This document shows, in pieces, positions 55,901-64,000 of a stretch of DNA of 64,000 nt. The translations under genes and the position numbers were made by a program. Below the pieces are notes generated by a model. The model was given only the letters and a program-made list of their open reading frames with translations, was not told where the DNA came from and did no database searches. How positions within the stretch are numbered: the first letter of the stretch is position 1; every line of letters begins with the position of its first letter. The stretch is taken from NCBI GenBank assembly GCA_014526335.1, contig JACTAT010000013.1, positions 4,904,182 through 4,968,181 of the forward strand, written 5' to 3'. The stretch comes from Chrysaora quinquecirrha. Taxonomy: Eukaryota; Cnidaria; Scyphozoa; Semaeostomeae; Pelagiidae.

Positions 55901-58900
55901 TCGAGACCTGTCCTTGTCTTATCCATATCCAATATAAGTTCCTAACACTGCCATCCCAAAAATTTAGCATCATCTTAACAACCTCACATCATCCCTAACC
56001 ACTTCTACGATTTGAATGTGCTGTGGCGTCGTGGCCTAGTGGCGTAGCTTAACTAATCGACCCTGGCTGTGACGCTGCCGTAGCTGGGGCTCGAGCCCCG
56101 ACCTCGCGGAGCTCTGATTCAAGCCTGCCCGTGTCTTATCTTGAAGCGATTTTTCGCAAACTCATCACCCCCTACCCTTCTCAAAAACGTTTAAAACGCG
56201 TTTCCGGGCAAGAATTTTTATACTGGTGAACATTGCCTGTGCGTATCTCATATAGTTTCGAAGATTTGATTTTGGGAGATTCAGAGACCTCATATAGGTT
56301 GTTTAAGCAATATAAGCTCCGCTGTTCTTGGACCATGTAAAATATATTTTTTTATTGTCAATTGTAATTCTACGAATAAAAATGAATGAAATGAAATGTT
56401 CTCAAAAAAATAAGTGAATCGGTCAACAATGGTTTCTGCGATCATGCTATAACAGAAAGCAGGAGGGACAGATACACAAAATAACTAAAATCGCTAACAA
56501 AAGATAAAATTCTAAATGCATCTTACTTTGTTTTGTATCCAGCTCGTTGCTCTTTGTAATCATTTTCACTCATACCCCCTTTCAAATCTGGGAAACAAAA
56601 CTGTGGAATGCTAGCAACACGGGGGTCGACTTCCTTTTCATATTTTTGCTGTTTGAAGATAAAAGAATTAATAATTGAAAAGAAAATCAGCATCTTAGTG
56701 CACCAGCATTTATCGCTGTGGTGATGTGATGCACGAGTAGCTGTAAATTTAGGAGCAGAATTTCAATATTTTAACCAGCTTAAATAAAACGTACAGTTTC
56801 TTTGTTACGGAAATCAGGTCAACTGACAGTGTTCAATATGATTACCGTTATACCGATTAGGTCGGCTGCGACTGATGGGAATCAGTTGTCAATTAATCGC
56901 AGAAGTAGAACATGCTTCCCAACCTTCTGAAGCTGTGCGCCGACTAGCGTCAGAAAAGAATGGAAAAGAACTAGTTGCTAGAGCGCTGATGTCGAAAGGT
57001 CGATTGCGACGAATTAGTTCCGAAAAATCGCCGATTAGTATTCGGAAACTAGTTCTGACTAGATGACGATTTTCATCAGTATTAAAGGTACACAGTAGCA
57101 ATTCATCAAAAATAGTTTCATACCTTGGGAGGAAATCTGAAAGATATAAATGGTTCCAGGCCATTATTCCCTAAAGAATAAATACAAATGAAAATTAACC
57201 CTATTATATTGTTTAAGTAAAAAACTGTTTACACTATTTTTTTAATACGCAACGGCTCAATAAGCAACTAGGGCTGAACTGACCTTAACATTAAGCAACT
57301 TGATGACTCAATTGAATTACTGTAAGCATCTAAGAAGTCAAACAACCAAGCTTATTCTCTTTCCTGTGTTAGGAAATTGTTCTTCGTTCTCAGGTTTTGC
57401 ATGTTGAAGTTCGTTAGTTAACGTTTTTCCGCTTACTGTCTCCAAAAAGTCATATTGTAGGCCTAACAGATGTTGATTTTGACCTGCGAAGTCAGGGGTG
57501 GTTAGTAGGTACAAAAAATGTTAAGCAAAGTTTAAGCAACTTTGAGGGCCGAAATGTCTAAAATTTTAAGCAACTTTGAGGGCTGGACGAAAGTCAAGTT
57601 GCTTATTAAAAAAAAGTGTAATAGCTAAATTTATATGGGTAGTTTTTCTTCTTACCCTGCCTGAGTTTGACGACTAACACGTGATCAAAAAGATCAGCAT
57701 CTTCTAGCTCTTCATCTTCTTTAATGATTTCATTCACAAGTGTGTTTCTCTAAGAAAACAATAACGAACAAGTGACAAACCAGAACATACTCTGCCTTTG
57801 TCATTAAACTGTACAGGTTGTGTCACTCGTTACCTGCCACAGATTAGAATAGCCAGCAACAAATAAGCCCTTAGTCTTATAGCACCAGTCCTATTGCCTT
57901 TGCGATTAATTCAACTCACGAATCGGAAATTGAGATTTTTGTCGTTAGGTAATCGAATGTACTGTGGCGGCGTGGGTTAATCCAGCTGTTTCGTGGTGTC
58001 AGAAGCTCAGCGAGGTCGGGGCTCCAGCCCCAGCTACGGTAGCGTCATAGCAAGGTTCGAGGTCTCAATTAGCTAAGCTACTACTGAGATCCTAGTAACG
58101 ACTGGCACTTAATACACCATTTCACCTTAACCAATTGCCACAGCTCAGACTAAATTTTAAGCGGGTATGAGCGCGTAGAATGAACCAGTGTAGTGAGTGG
58201 GAGCGAATTTACGGCTTTTTGCAATGAGCCAAGAAGGTAACCAAATCTTTAGTAGATGATCAAATCAGATCAAATCCTTTATCAGCAGCCGCAGTTTACG
58301 TAGCTATCTTAAGATAAAAAGGAACTAGGTTCGATCGAATCTGACTTCATTGAGTGTGAGTCACTTTAGTTGTTCATCCTCTCTACACAAAATTGGTAAA
58401 TGAGGCCGATTCATCTCTAAATAAGGTTTCTTAAGTTTTGCACTTGTATTTATCGTAGAGAAAATTCCTTGCAGAACCCCTTAACTTGCCAAGAATGAGA
58501 CTTTTAATGAACTAAAACTCATTGAGGAGCCCCTAATGTACCATTTCCATGTCCATATAGTTTCTGAGATTTTAGTTGATATTCCAGTCCATCAAAGCTT
58601 CTTTGCTTTTTAAAAGAGGTTTCGTAATTTCAACAAATTACAGTATTGTCACGTTAATTTTGTTGCAGTATTTTGTGGCTCGTAAGGTCTTATTTCTACC
58701 AACTTCGTCCCCAGGGTTGTGTGTTGTGTACGATTCCATGCTTTGGCTTCAATTAGTAGAAGGCTCAAAGACATAAAAATCTGCTGTTTTACGAAAGATG
58801 CTTCAAACGCATGTTTTAGTACCCGCCATGTGCAATACAGTGTCTAACAACAACAAGAAGAAATTCACTCCTTGGAATCTCGTAAACCCTCAGCTGGAAT

Positions 58901-59428
58901 CTCTATTGTTTTCGTAGGAATCTTTTCCAAAATCATTTTGTTTCAACAGGAATCTCATATGCTTTTCGATGAGTGAAAGATGGAAGCATGATTATATTGC
59001 ATAAACTGATTTCTGTTATTTTGTGCTTAGGAAAACCAAGGCCCAAGCTCACAAAACCACATGGAAACAAAGGAAATATAAACTGTATCCCAGTTGGCTT
59101 CAAAATATAAATAAAGGAGAACGACCCGTTTAAAATTCACCACACCCGTTTTATACTCGTTTTTATCCACCCACGAGAGCACCGGAGCACCACTCGGCGC
59201 TCTCTACGCACTCTCTGTTGAACGTCCTGCACCTACGTACGATTATAATCCAGACACTTAGGGGTTTGCTATTGGTTGGTAAAAGATGAATAATAAAGAT
59301 TTACTAATACTATGTATTTTAGAAAAACAAGTACAAATGTTTATGGAAAAACAAACCATTTCATGTGGATTTTCTCTTTGAGCTTCGGTCTTCTTTCTCT
59401 GTTCTTCTAAACGGTGCAGCAATTCTCC
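43996..59428 (-). CDS. DENND2-like protein, DENN-domain exons
   Basis: DENND2 proteins are Rab GEFs (Rab9 in vertebrates). The exons, read leftwards, are 59428-59357, 57749-57656, 57170-57124, 56648-56527, 55632-55563, 54782-54691, 54358-54293, 53371-53345, 52834-52805, 52386-52321, 51276-51235, 50061-49997, 49494-49437, 48533-48414, 47437-47396, 46832-46770, 46267-46225, 46012-45950, 45248-45196, 45057-45013, 44221-44143, 44063-43996. They give about 475 residues covering the tripartite DENN module: a coiled GELLHRLEEQRKK lead; uDENN (ADLFDHVLVVKLRQ, IPQFCFPD, ETFSFVLTD, LPEVYCIVS); cDENN (VLSHSLPRP, ILRVVSALLLERRII, SACCHAFISLLYPFQWQ, HTYIPVLPHQLLDMC, PTPYLLGALSG); dDENN (IIEIFIDGYLNLIG, FLKQFVKTQAFQFFI, GLFEERLQEW). 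Phases agree except between 55632-55563 (ends phase 0) and 54782-54691 (needs phase 1), where a small exon or an indel is missing. Exon 46267-46225 is the least certain. The 5' exon is a separate entry. Confidence 0.9.
44264..44868. repeat. (TCAG)n tetranucleotide, ~150 repeats
   Basis: About 600 bp of uninterrupted CAGT/TCAG repeats is followed by a degenerate TTAG-rich tail to about 44955. It lies in the DENND2-like intron between exons 45057-45013 and 44221-44143. The SQSV-repeat open frame is an artefact. Confidence 0.98.
47103..47236. mobile_element. hAT-like MITE with 8-bp duplication
   Basis: Inverted ends CGAGGGGCATTTCACTC and GAGTGAATTGCCCCTCG enclose 134 bp. Exact 8-bp direct repeats GTTCTCAT flank it (47095-47102 and 47237-47244). 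A related left end occurs at 49549. Confidence 0.85.
47690..48275 (-). mobile_element. Penelope-like element 3' remnant
   Basis: Read on the minus strand, about 48110-47960 encodes THGRTDKSDLANHCWTEKHQ followed by MDWDNISVIDEDKNWKNRLV. This is the layout of the C-terminal half of Penelope-type GIY-YIG endonucleases (S-x-L-A-x-H-C...DW-x-x...W-x-x-R-x-x-K-E). The tail GATGATGGGAGACGG...CCCGAAACGTTG near 47715-47760 is typical of such elements' 3' ends. A stop interrupts the frame upstream, so the copy is dead. It lies in a DENND2-like intron. Confidence 0.65.
48622..49007. mobile_element. TA-flanked MITE, iterated CGAATAAGCCCCCAC
   Basis: The termini CCGTAAATTCTCGAATAAGC and the complement (CTTATTCGAGGATTTACGG) are bordered by TA. 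AATAAGCC(C)CCAC and variants recur about seven times. Length is 386 bp. It lies in a DENND2-like intron. Confidence 0.8.
49549..49770. repeat. Composite repeat fragment
   Basis: The left part (CGAGGGGCGTTTCACTCT, AAAAAGGCG) matches the left end of the MITE at 47103. The right part (AGACCTTTTCAAAGAGGCCTG) matches the repeat at 22247. The junction suggests either a longer shared element or a nested pair. Confidence 0.45.
52215..52237. repeat. (GAT)n microsatellite
   Basis: A short run of GAT/ATG trinucleotides lies in a DENND2-like intron. Confidence 0.7.
52994..53273. mobile_element. TAGACTTA MITE interrupted by a second copy
   Basis: The outer element runs from TAGACTTACTACAC at 52994 to GGTCTA ending at 53273. 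Its flanks are GTAAACATC (52985-52993) and GGAAACATC (53274-53282), which match at 8 of 9. It is interrupted at its own right terminus by the inner copy 53130-53265. Both lie in the DENND2-like intron between exons 53371-53345 and 52834-52805, close to the former. Confidence 0.75.
53130..53265. mobile_element. Inner nested TAGACTTA-family MITE
   Basis: It starts TAGAATTATTACATTCG, contains CTCCGCCACACTCCACCACC as in 17618-17754, and ends GGTAATAAGTCTA. Flanks CAAGTCTAG (53121-53129) and CAGGTCTAG (53266-53274) match at 8 of 9 and are copies of the host element's terminus. Confidence 0.75.
55705..55990 (+). repeat. Possible tRNA-derived repeat
   Basis: GGCCGTATAGCGTAATGGTGG resembles a box A region, and GGCAAATTCGAGACCTGTCC about 120 nt on resembles box B plus the start of a body. 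A similar CCTG(C/T)CC(G/T)TGTCTTATC word follows the SINE at 56018. Low confidence. Confidence 0.3.
56018..56160 (+). repeat. Rearranged SINE copy (CTGTGG head)
   Basis: The head GTGCTGTGGCGTCGTGGCC is as in 19925-20060. The following body (TTAACTAATCGACCC, GCTGTGACGCTGCCGTAGCTG, GGGGCTCGAGCCCCG) is in the opposite orientation relative to that head. An internal inversion or template switch is likely. Confidence 0.55.
57232..57618. mobile_element. TA-flanked ATAAG-type MITE, AAGCAAC variant
   Basis: Sister copy of 29236-29618: TA-CACTATTTTTTTAATACG at the left, GTTGCTTATTAAAAAAAAGTG-TA at the right, with AAGCAACTTTGAGGGC repeats. Length is 387 bp. It ends 38 bp from the donor of the DENND2-like exon 57749-57656. 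Confidence 0.8.
57955..58095 (+). repeat. SINE copy (CTGTGG head)
   Basis: GTACTGTGGCGGCGTGGGTTA head, GGGGCTCCAGCCCC box B region, CAGCTACGGTAGCGTCATAG body. It aligns along its length with the minus-strand copy at 19925-20060. Confidence 0.6.
58096..59356. other. DENND2-like intron, nothing else recognised
   Basis: Intron sequence between exons 59428-59357 and 57749-57656. No repeat family or additional exon was identified. Confidence 0.3.
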
Positions 59429-59840
59429 CTTATTTGATAAATAAACGACAAAATTATCTAAAGAATAATCAGCTTAATCAATGAAAATCATACTTTGACT
59501 GAAAAAAATGAAAAAGATGATACTTTCACAACTTGAAAAAAAGCAAAAACAGTTACTCTTGCCAATGAGGCGAAATGGAAAGCTTTCATTGAAAAATTTT
59601 TTTCAAATTTTAGCTAAATCAACATAAATTGTGGGACTTGGTCAGAACTGTGGCAAATTTTGCTTTTGTTTTAAGGATAATGATTTCATGACCTCTTACA
59701 CTGGGTTTTGGTTAGAACCATACCCATGCTTAGAGAGTGTCAGGGCCAAAAACCCATTCATATGCCCACATCAAAGTTACATTAAGAAACCATAGGGACA
59801 GACACTCAGAAAAACTGAATCTAGGAAACAGTTTTCTCAC

Positions 59841-61746
59841 CTCAGCTGAATCCTCTGCATTTCCTTTTGCATTACTAAAACTTTTACACTTCCATTTATC
59901 CTCAACAGTCTCTTGAATCTGTGCAAATATCTCATCTGAGGTAACATCAGGTATTGGACAACTTTGACGATCAGCTTTAAAATTTTTCTGAGCCTTATTT
60001 CTTCTTCTAACAAATGGGAATTTTGAATCCGTCTGGCCTGTCTTTGATGTGTTTTGTCAATTTTCTACTCAATGTATCGTCTTTTTCCTCATTTATTGGG
60101 GTCTCATGCTTGAATGTATCAATTGCAGATACAGTAGACTGCTCTGACACTTTATCAAGCTTTTTGGTCCTTATGGGTATTTCAGGTAGTCTTCTCTTTT
60201 CTAATGAAGATTCTTGCTTAGTAGTTTTATGACTACTCTTCTCTTCTCCTTCACTACTAATTAAAGTAACATTTTCATGGCAGCTATTTTCCTTGTCACT
60301 CAAAATTTTTTTTGTCTGCCTGGAGGTGGAGGGGGTCTTGCTGGTTTTGGAATTTTCCGCTTCTCAGTAATGCCACTGGGCCGAACAGGTAAGCTCCTTT
60401 CTGGTGATTTCTCTTGTAAGCCAGAACTTGGCTTTGTGTTATCTGCACTCTGTAAAGAAGGCAGCATTGTTCCTCCTGATTCCAGCAGCCTTTGAAGCAA
60501 TATTCTGTTCTACAGCTGTTTCTGTCCTTTCAAATAAACTAGCTTCATCTGTTATTTGCATAGATTCTTTTGAGTTACAGACCTTGTCTATGAATACAAA
60601 ATCTTCATTTGTCTCCTCAGAGGGAATCAACTTAAATTCAGTGTTGTCTATTATCTTATCAGTAGTTTCATCAAATTTAAGACATTCGGTTTCACCAGAA
60701 CTTATTTCATTGATATTATCTTCCTGCTTTGTTACCTTCCCTTTTCAAACGAACCAACAATTTCAGCCTCATCAATTTTGTTGTTAGTTTTTGCCAAGCC
60801 AAAAGCCCCTAAAGATTCAACATTAGTATCCTGGTTATTAAGTTCCTCACCCCTTTTTACCCCTTCAGCCATCTCTTTAGGAAGAGCAGAGCTCTTCTCT
60901 TGTTCTTGGAACACAGGGATAAGAGCAGTAGCATTATCTTCATTGTTCAATTTTGATTCACTCTGATTTTCAGCCTCTTCATCACAGTTCTTAGAGTTTT
61001 CAGTAGTTTCAATGCTGGAAGACTTAAGATTATTTGCATCAAAGAGAAGCTTTGGTTTGGCATACAATGGTGGCTTTACATGTGAAGTTTGTTCTCTAAT
61101 CTGGAAGGGCTTTGGATATAAAAATGGCTTTTCGGGGAGACACCTGCCAGGAGAGTCAGAGCTCTGTAATTGTCTATCAGTCTCAAAATCATCTTCTTTA
61201 GTTCTGTTGGATACACACTGACTCTACATTATTTTTATTTGAAGTGTTCGTATCAGATTTGAAATTTCTTCCTGACAAAATACTGTCTGTTGATGATTGT
61301 TCAACTTTTGTGATTTTATCATCAGAATTATTGATCTTGCAATCATCTCGTTGTTCCTCTCCTAAGGCATTTTGTTGCAAAACTGGCTTGGCATAAATAG
61401 GTGGCTTCTGGACTGGTTTATTGATGAGGTTACAGTTTTTGTCCTCATTTCCTAAATCATATGATTGTTCACCATCATCTTCAATCATTTTTTCCATGTC
61501 TTCAGTGACCGTAGTGCACCCAGAATAATGTTCCTGCTTATCACTCTCAACCAAATTAATGCATGGTTTAGCTGCAATAACAGGCTTGGCATAAACGGGA
61601 GGTTTAATGTGAGTTCCAGCTGCATCATAATTCTTGCATGATGTGGATAATGGGCTACTTTGTGTATTGCCTGAACGGTTGGCAACTGGACTAGCATAAA
61701 GAACTTCATCAACAAGTAGCTTATTTTTGGTTACTGCATCATCCAT
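59841..61746 (-). CDS. DENND2-like 5' exon, frames broken
   Basis: The start ATG at 61746 is preceded in frame by a TAA six codons upstream. The exon ends in a GTGAGA donor after 59841. It encodes a disordered, Ser/Glu/Asn/Lys-rich N-terminal region with four KPP-x-Y-A-KP-type motifs (KPPVYAKP, KPPIYAKP, KPFLYPKP, KPPLYAKP) and a proline-rich KPARPPPPPGRQKK, consistent with SH3 or actin-adaptor binding tails in this family. Coding character continues throughout but the frame changes about five times, near 61215, 60740, 60500, 60305 and 60050, several at A-rich runs. No GT-AG introns fit these points. The exon is therefore either damaged or carries sequence errors; downstream exons are intact. 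Confidence 0.75.
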
Positions 61747-62164
61747 CTCGTGAAGAGGTGTTTAGACTGCAAATACTGTAGCTACAAATAAACTATGGTA
61801 TTGAATCCATTTTCTAAAATTTCCTATTATTCCCAGCAGAGCAACTTGCAAAGAATTAAATAAAGGGATAAAGAAAGACGACGCACGACGATGGACGGCA
61901 GGCCTAAACCACACCGTCTTCTCCGTTTCTTTTTCAAAATTCAGAACAGCTCATTTGTGTGCACTGTGTAGATCCAGCACGGGGCCAAAAAGGCTATTTT
62001 CCCTTCTCAAATAACTGGGCAATTCAAAGAAAATAAGATAAAGACTAGAACTTATCTATCCTTCCTTGCTCGTCTGCCTTTCAGAGAAACAGATTTACCA
62101 AATTTGTGGAATGTTGCAGTTGTTGTTGTAATGGTTGGTTTAAGTACTTTGTGTATTACCTTTG
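61747..62164 (-). promoter_or_regulatory. 5' flank of the DENND2-like gene
   Basis: This is the region directly upstream of the start codon, expected to hold the 5' UTR and promoter. No TATA box or other defined site was singled out. Confidence 0.35.
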
Positions 62165-62516
62165 CACGCTAGCGAATCTGCGCACTATTTGTGGTTGCTG
62201 GATAGGGACTACTGTGGTGGTATTTTTGCCTGCAATGGATACTCACTTTTTTGGTGGGTTATTTTCGCTGATAAGATGGGTTATCATGCTTGATTTTGTG
62301 GTATTTTTTGCGTACTGTGGGGCATATGCACTACCGTGGTACCGCGTAATAACCCACCACAGTACTGCGTATCCACCACAGTACGCAAAAATACCACCAA
62401 ATCAAACATAATAGCCCACCACAGTAGTGCGTATCCACCACAGTACACATAAACTACCAACACAGTAGGCAACAGCAGTGCCTATCCACCATAGTAGTGC
62501 GTATATTCGCTACGTG
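62165..62516. mobile_element. CACGCTAGCG fold-back MITE
   Basis: A 352-bp family member with end CACGCTAGCGAATCTG and a slightly eroded opposite end ATTCGCTACGTG. Flanks CTTTG and ATTTG match at 4 of 5. Internal ACTGTGGTGG and CCACCACAGTA arrays are as in the other copies. Confidence 0.8.
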
Positions 62517-62521
62517 ATTTG

Positions 62522-63154
62522 TAACCTTTTGATGGCATTGAACAGGTCGATGGTCAAACCAGCACGCAAAGGAGAGGAAACAAATTGGCTTGAGACACTG
62601 AATCGTCAAAGCGCAGCCCAACAATTTTGCAGCACATGGGGTAAATTGTACATGGGGTAAATTATGGAGAGGCGACGTGGTCAACAACATTGCAGCAAGA
62701 TTAAATTTGTTTTTTTCAGTCAAGCTATGCCCTCAACATGGGGGTCCAGGACAAACTTTACAGTGCCTAAACCTAGGATGGGATGGGGTACTTTAAATTC
62801 TATTAGGCACCACCACTGTTATTAATTTAAATTACCACCCTGTACTTAATATAGAGCATAACGTCAAGATTTTCGACAGCCACATCCTAAGATGCATCTC
62901 AAAAAACTCCAAAATGCCTTTGAAGGAATCTTGACTATTGATTGACAAACTTCCATTAAATTCAAAAATTCTAAACAACTACATCTAAGATCTAGTAAAA
63001 CATAAATTTCATTCAGGAGAAAGATTTCTCGTTAGTTAATATCAAATTCTGTAAATTAATTATTAAGAAGAAAAAATTTAATTCTTCATCTGAAGAGCAA
63101 CAGCAGCGAGTACTTTGAATAACCTTGGATATGGGGCAAAGTTGAAAGAATATA
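62522..63154. other. Gene-free stretch
   Basis: No coding exon or repeat family was recognised. Confidence 0.3.
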
Positions 63155-63506
63155 CCTTGTTCAACTAAGCGCACCCCGTCAGATGCAATGGGGGGCTGGT
63201 TTATCCTAAAAAAGGACCATGACACTTTGGAAAATAGCACAGGGATTTACCGATTGATCTTGTTTTGGTGCGAAACTTAGGCATGTATGTAGGATAGGAA
63301 AAAAGGCGCGAGTATAGAAATATTCGAAAAAATATTGAGAGATATAAAAACCAACGTTGATACACAAATGGTTTTTCATATCAAATGCTTTATTTTCTTT
63401 TCTAAGCTCATTCCCTCCAGCGCATCTTATAAAATAGCGCACCCTCTAAGTTCGAACAACATAATAAGCGCACTGCGCACCGTAGTGCTTAATCGAATAA
63501 TTACGG
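63155..63506. mobile_element. Probable MITE with TAAGCGCAC words
   Basis: The left end CCTTGTTCAACTAAGCGCAC and right end GTGCTTAATCGAATAATTACGG resemble the 48622 element's termini. TAAGCGCAC/GCGCACC words recur inside the right end. The interior is poorly conserved. Length is about 352 bp. Confidence 0.4.
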
Positions 63507-64000
63507 TTCAGTACAGTAAACCCTGCAAACAAGAAAACACTTTTCTGAAAAGCAGATCGAAATGCGAAAGTATGGAAGCAAGAAAATATAGAAGCAAGAA
63601 ACAGTGAACCAGGAAACAAGAACATACTTTTCTAAAAAGCAGATCGAAATGGTAACGAGGCAAAACAGTCAAACAATCCTTTCGGCACCAATTTCAAGCC
63701 ATGCATCAAAATTATGCTGCAAACTTATCCTATTAACCGTTAGAAGTACCTACTCTACCTCTACTCCAAGAAGGTGAGAAATATTTGTGGTTTTGTCTTG
63801 TTTTCAGGAATAATATCTTTTTTTGACCCTTAATCCTTAGGCGATAAGCTTTTTTTCTATGTTCCTATTTGCCCCTATTTGCCAGGCTTTGCTGCAGCAT
63901 GACTGGCTCAGGTTTTTACCCAGCGATACATAATGGCGTAATAAATCGTTATAAATGATATAAAATACAATTTGTAGCTAATTAAAGAAAGGCATTTTCG

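Overview
This is a eukaryotic (metazoan) nuclear window. It is AT-rich, with spliced genes using GT-AG introns, animal-type proteins, tRNA-derived SINEs, very many short inverted-repeat DNA transposons (MITEs) and a large satellite. A marine invertebrate such as a cnidarian is plausible from the repeat types, but the phylum cannot be fixed from sequence alone.

Two spliced genes can be reconstructed exon by exon. On the + strand, 9279-27180 encodes a complete M13 (neprilysin/ECE-type) zinc metallopeptidase in 19 coding exons, with a predicted length of 761 residues. It has a type II membrane anchor, the HEMLH zinc site, the ENIAD glutamate ligand and the family C-terminal Cys-x-x-Trp. On the - strand, 61746-43996 encodes a DENND2-like DENN-domain protein (Rab GEF family) in about 23 exons. 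Its C-terminal DENN exons are clean, but the large 5' exon is broken by about five frame changes. The two genes converge. The 16.8 kb between their 3' ends holds a ~10.2 kb, ~195-bp satellite (29640-39890) and a G/A-rich minisatellite (42020-43640).

Left part (1-9 kb): a decayed partial duplicate of the M13 gene (first exon at 712-909, then three tandem 78-nt Ser/Thr-rich stalk exons), a 1.8 kb fold-back element with another MITE in its loop, and a frame-broken F-box-like coding remnant on the - strand.

The introns carry a dense MITE population whose target-site duplications can be read directly. A CACGCTAGCG family has 5-bp duplications (Transib-like). A TAGACTTATTACC family has 9-bp duplications, with one copy nested in another. 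A hAT-like element has an 8-bp duplication. A set of ~380-bp TA-flanked elements shares one architecture: an ATAAG core followed by an element-specific suffix, and that core-plus-suffix motif is repeated throughout each element. This last set is the most unusual feature of the window.
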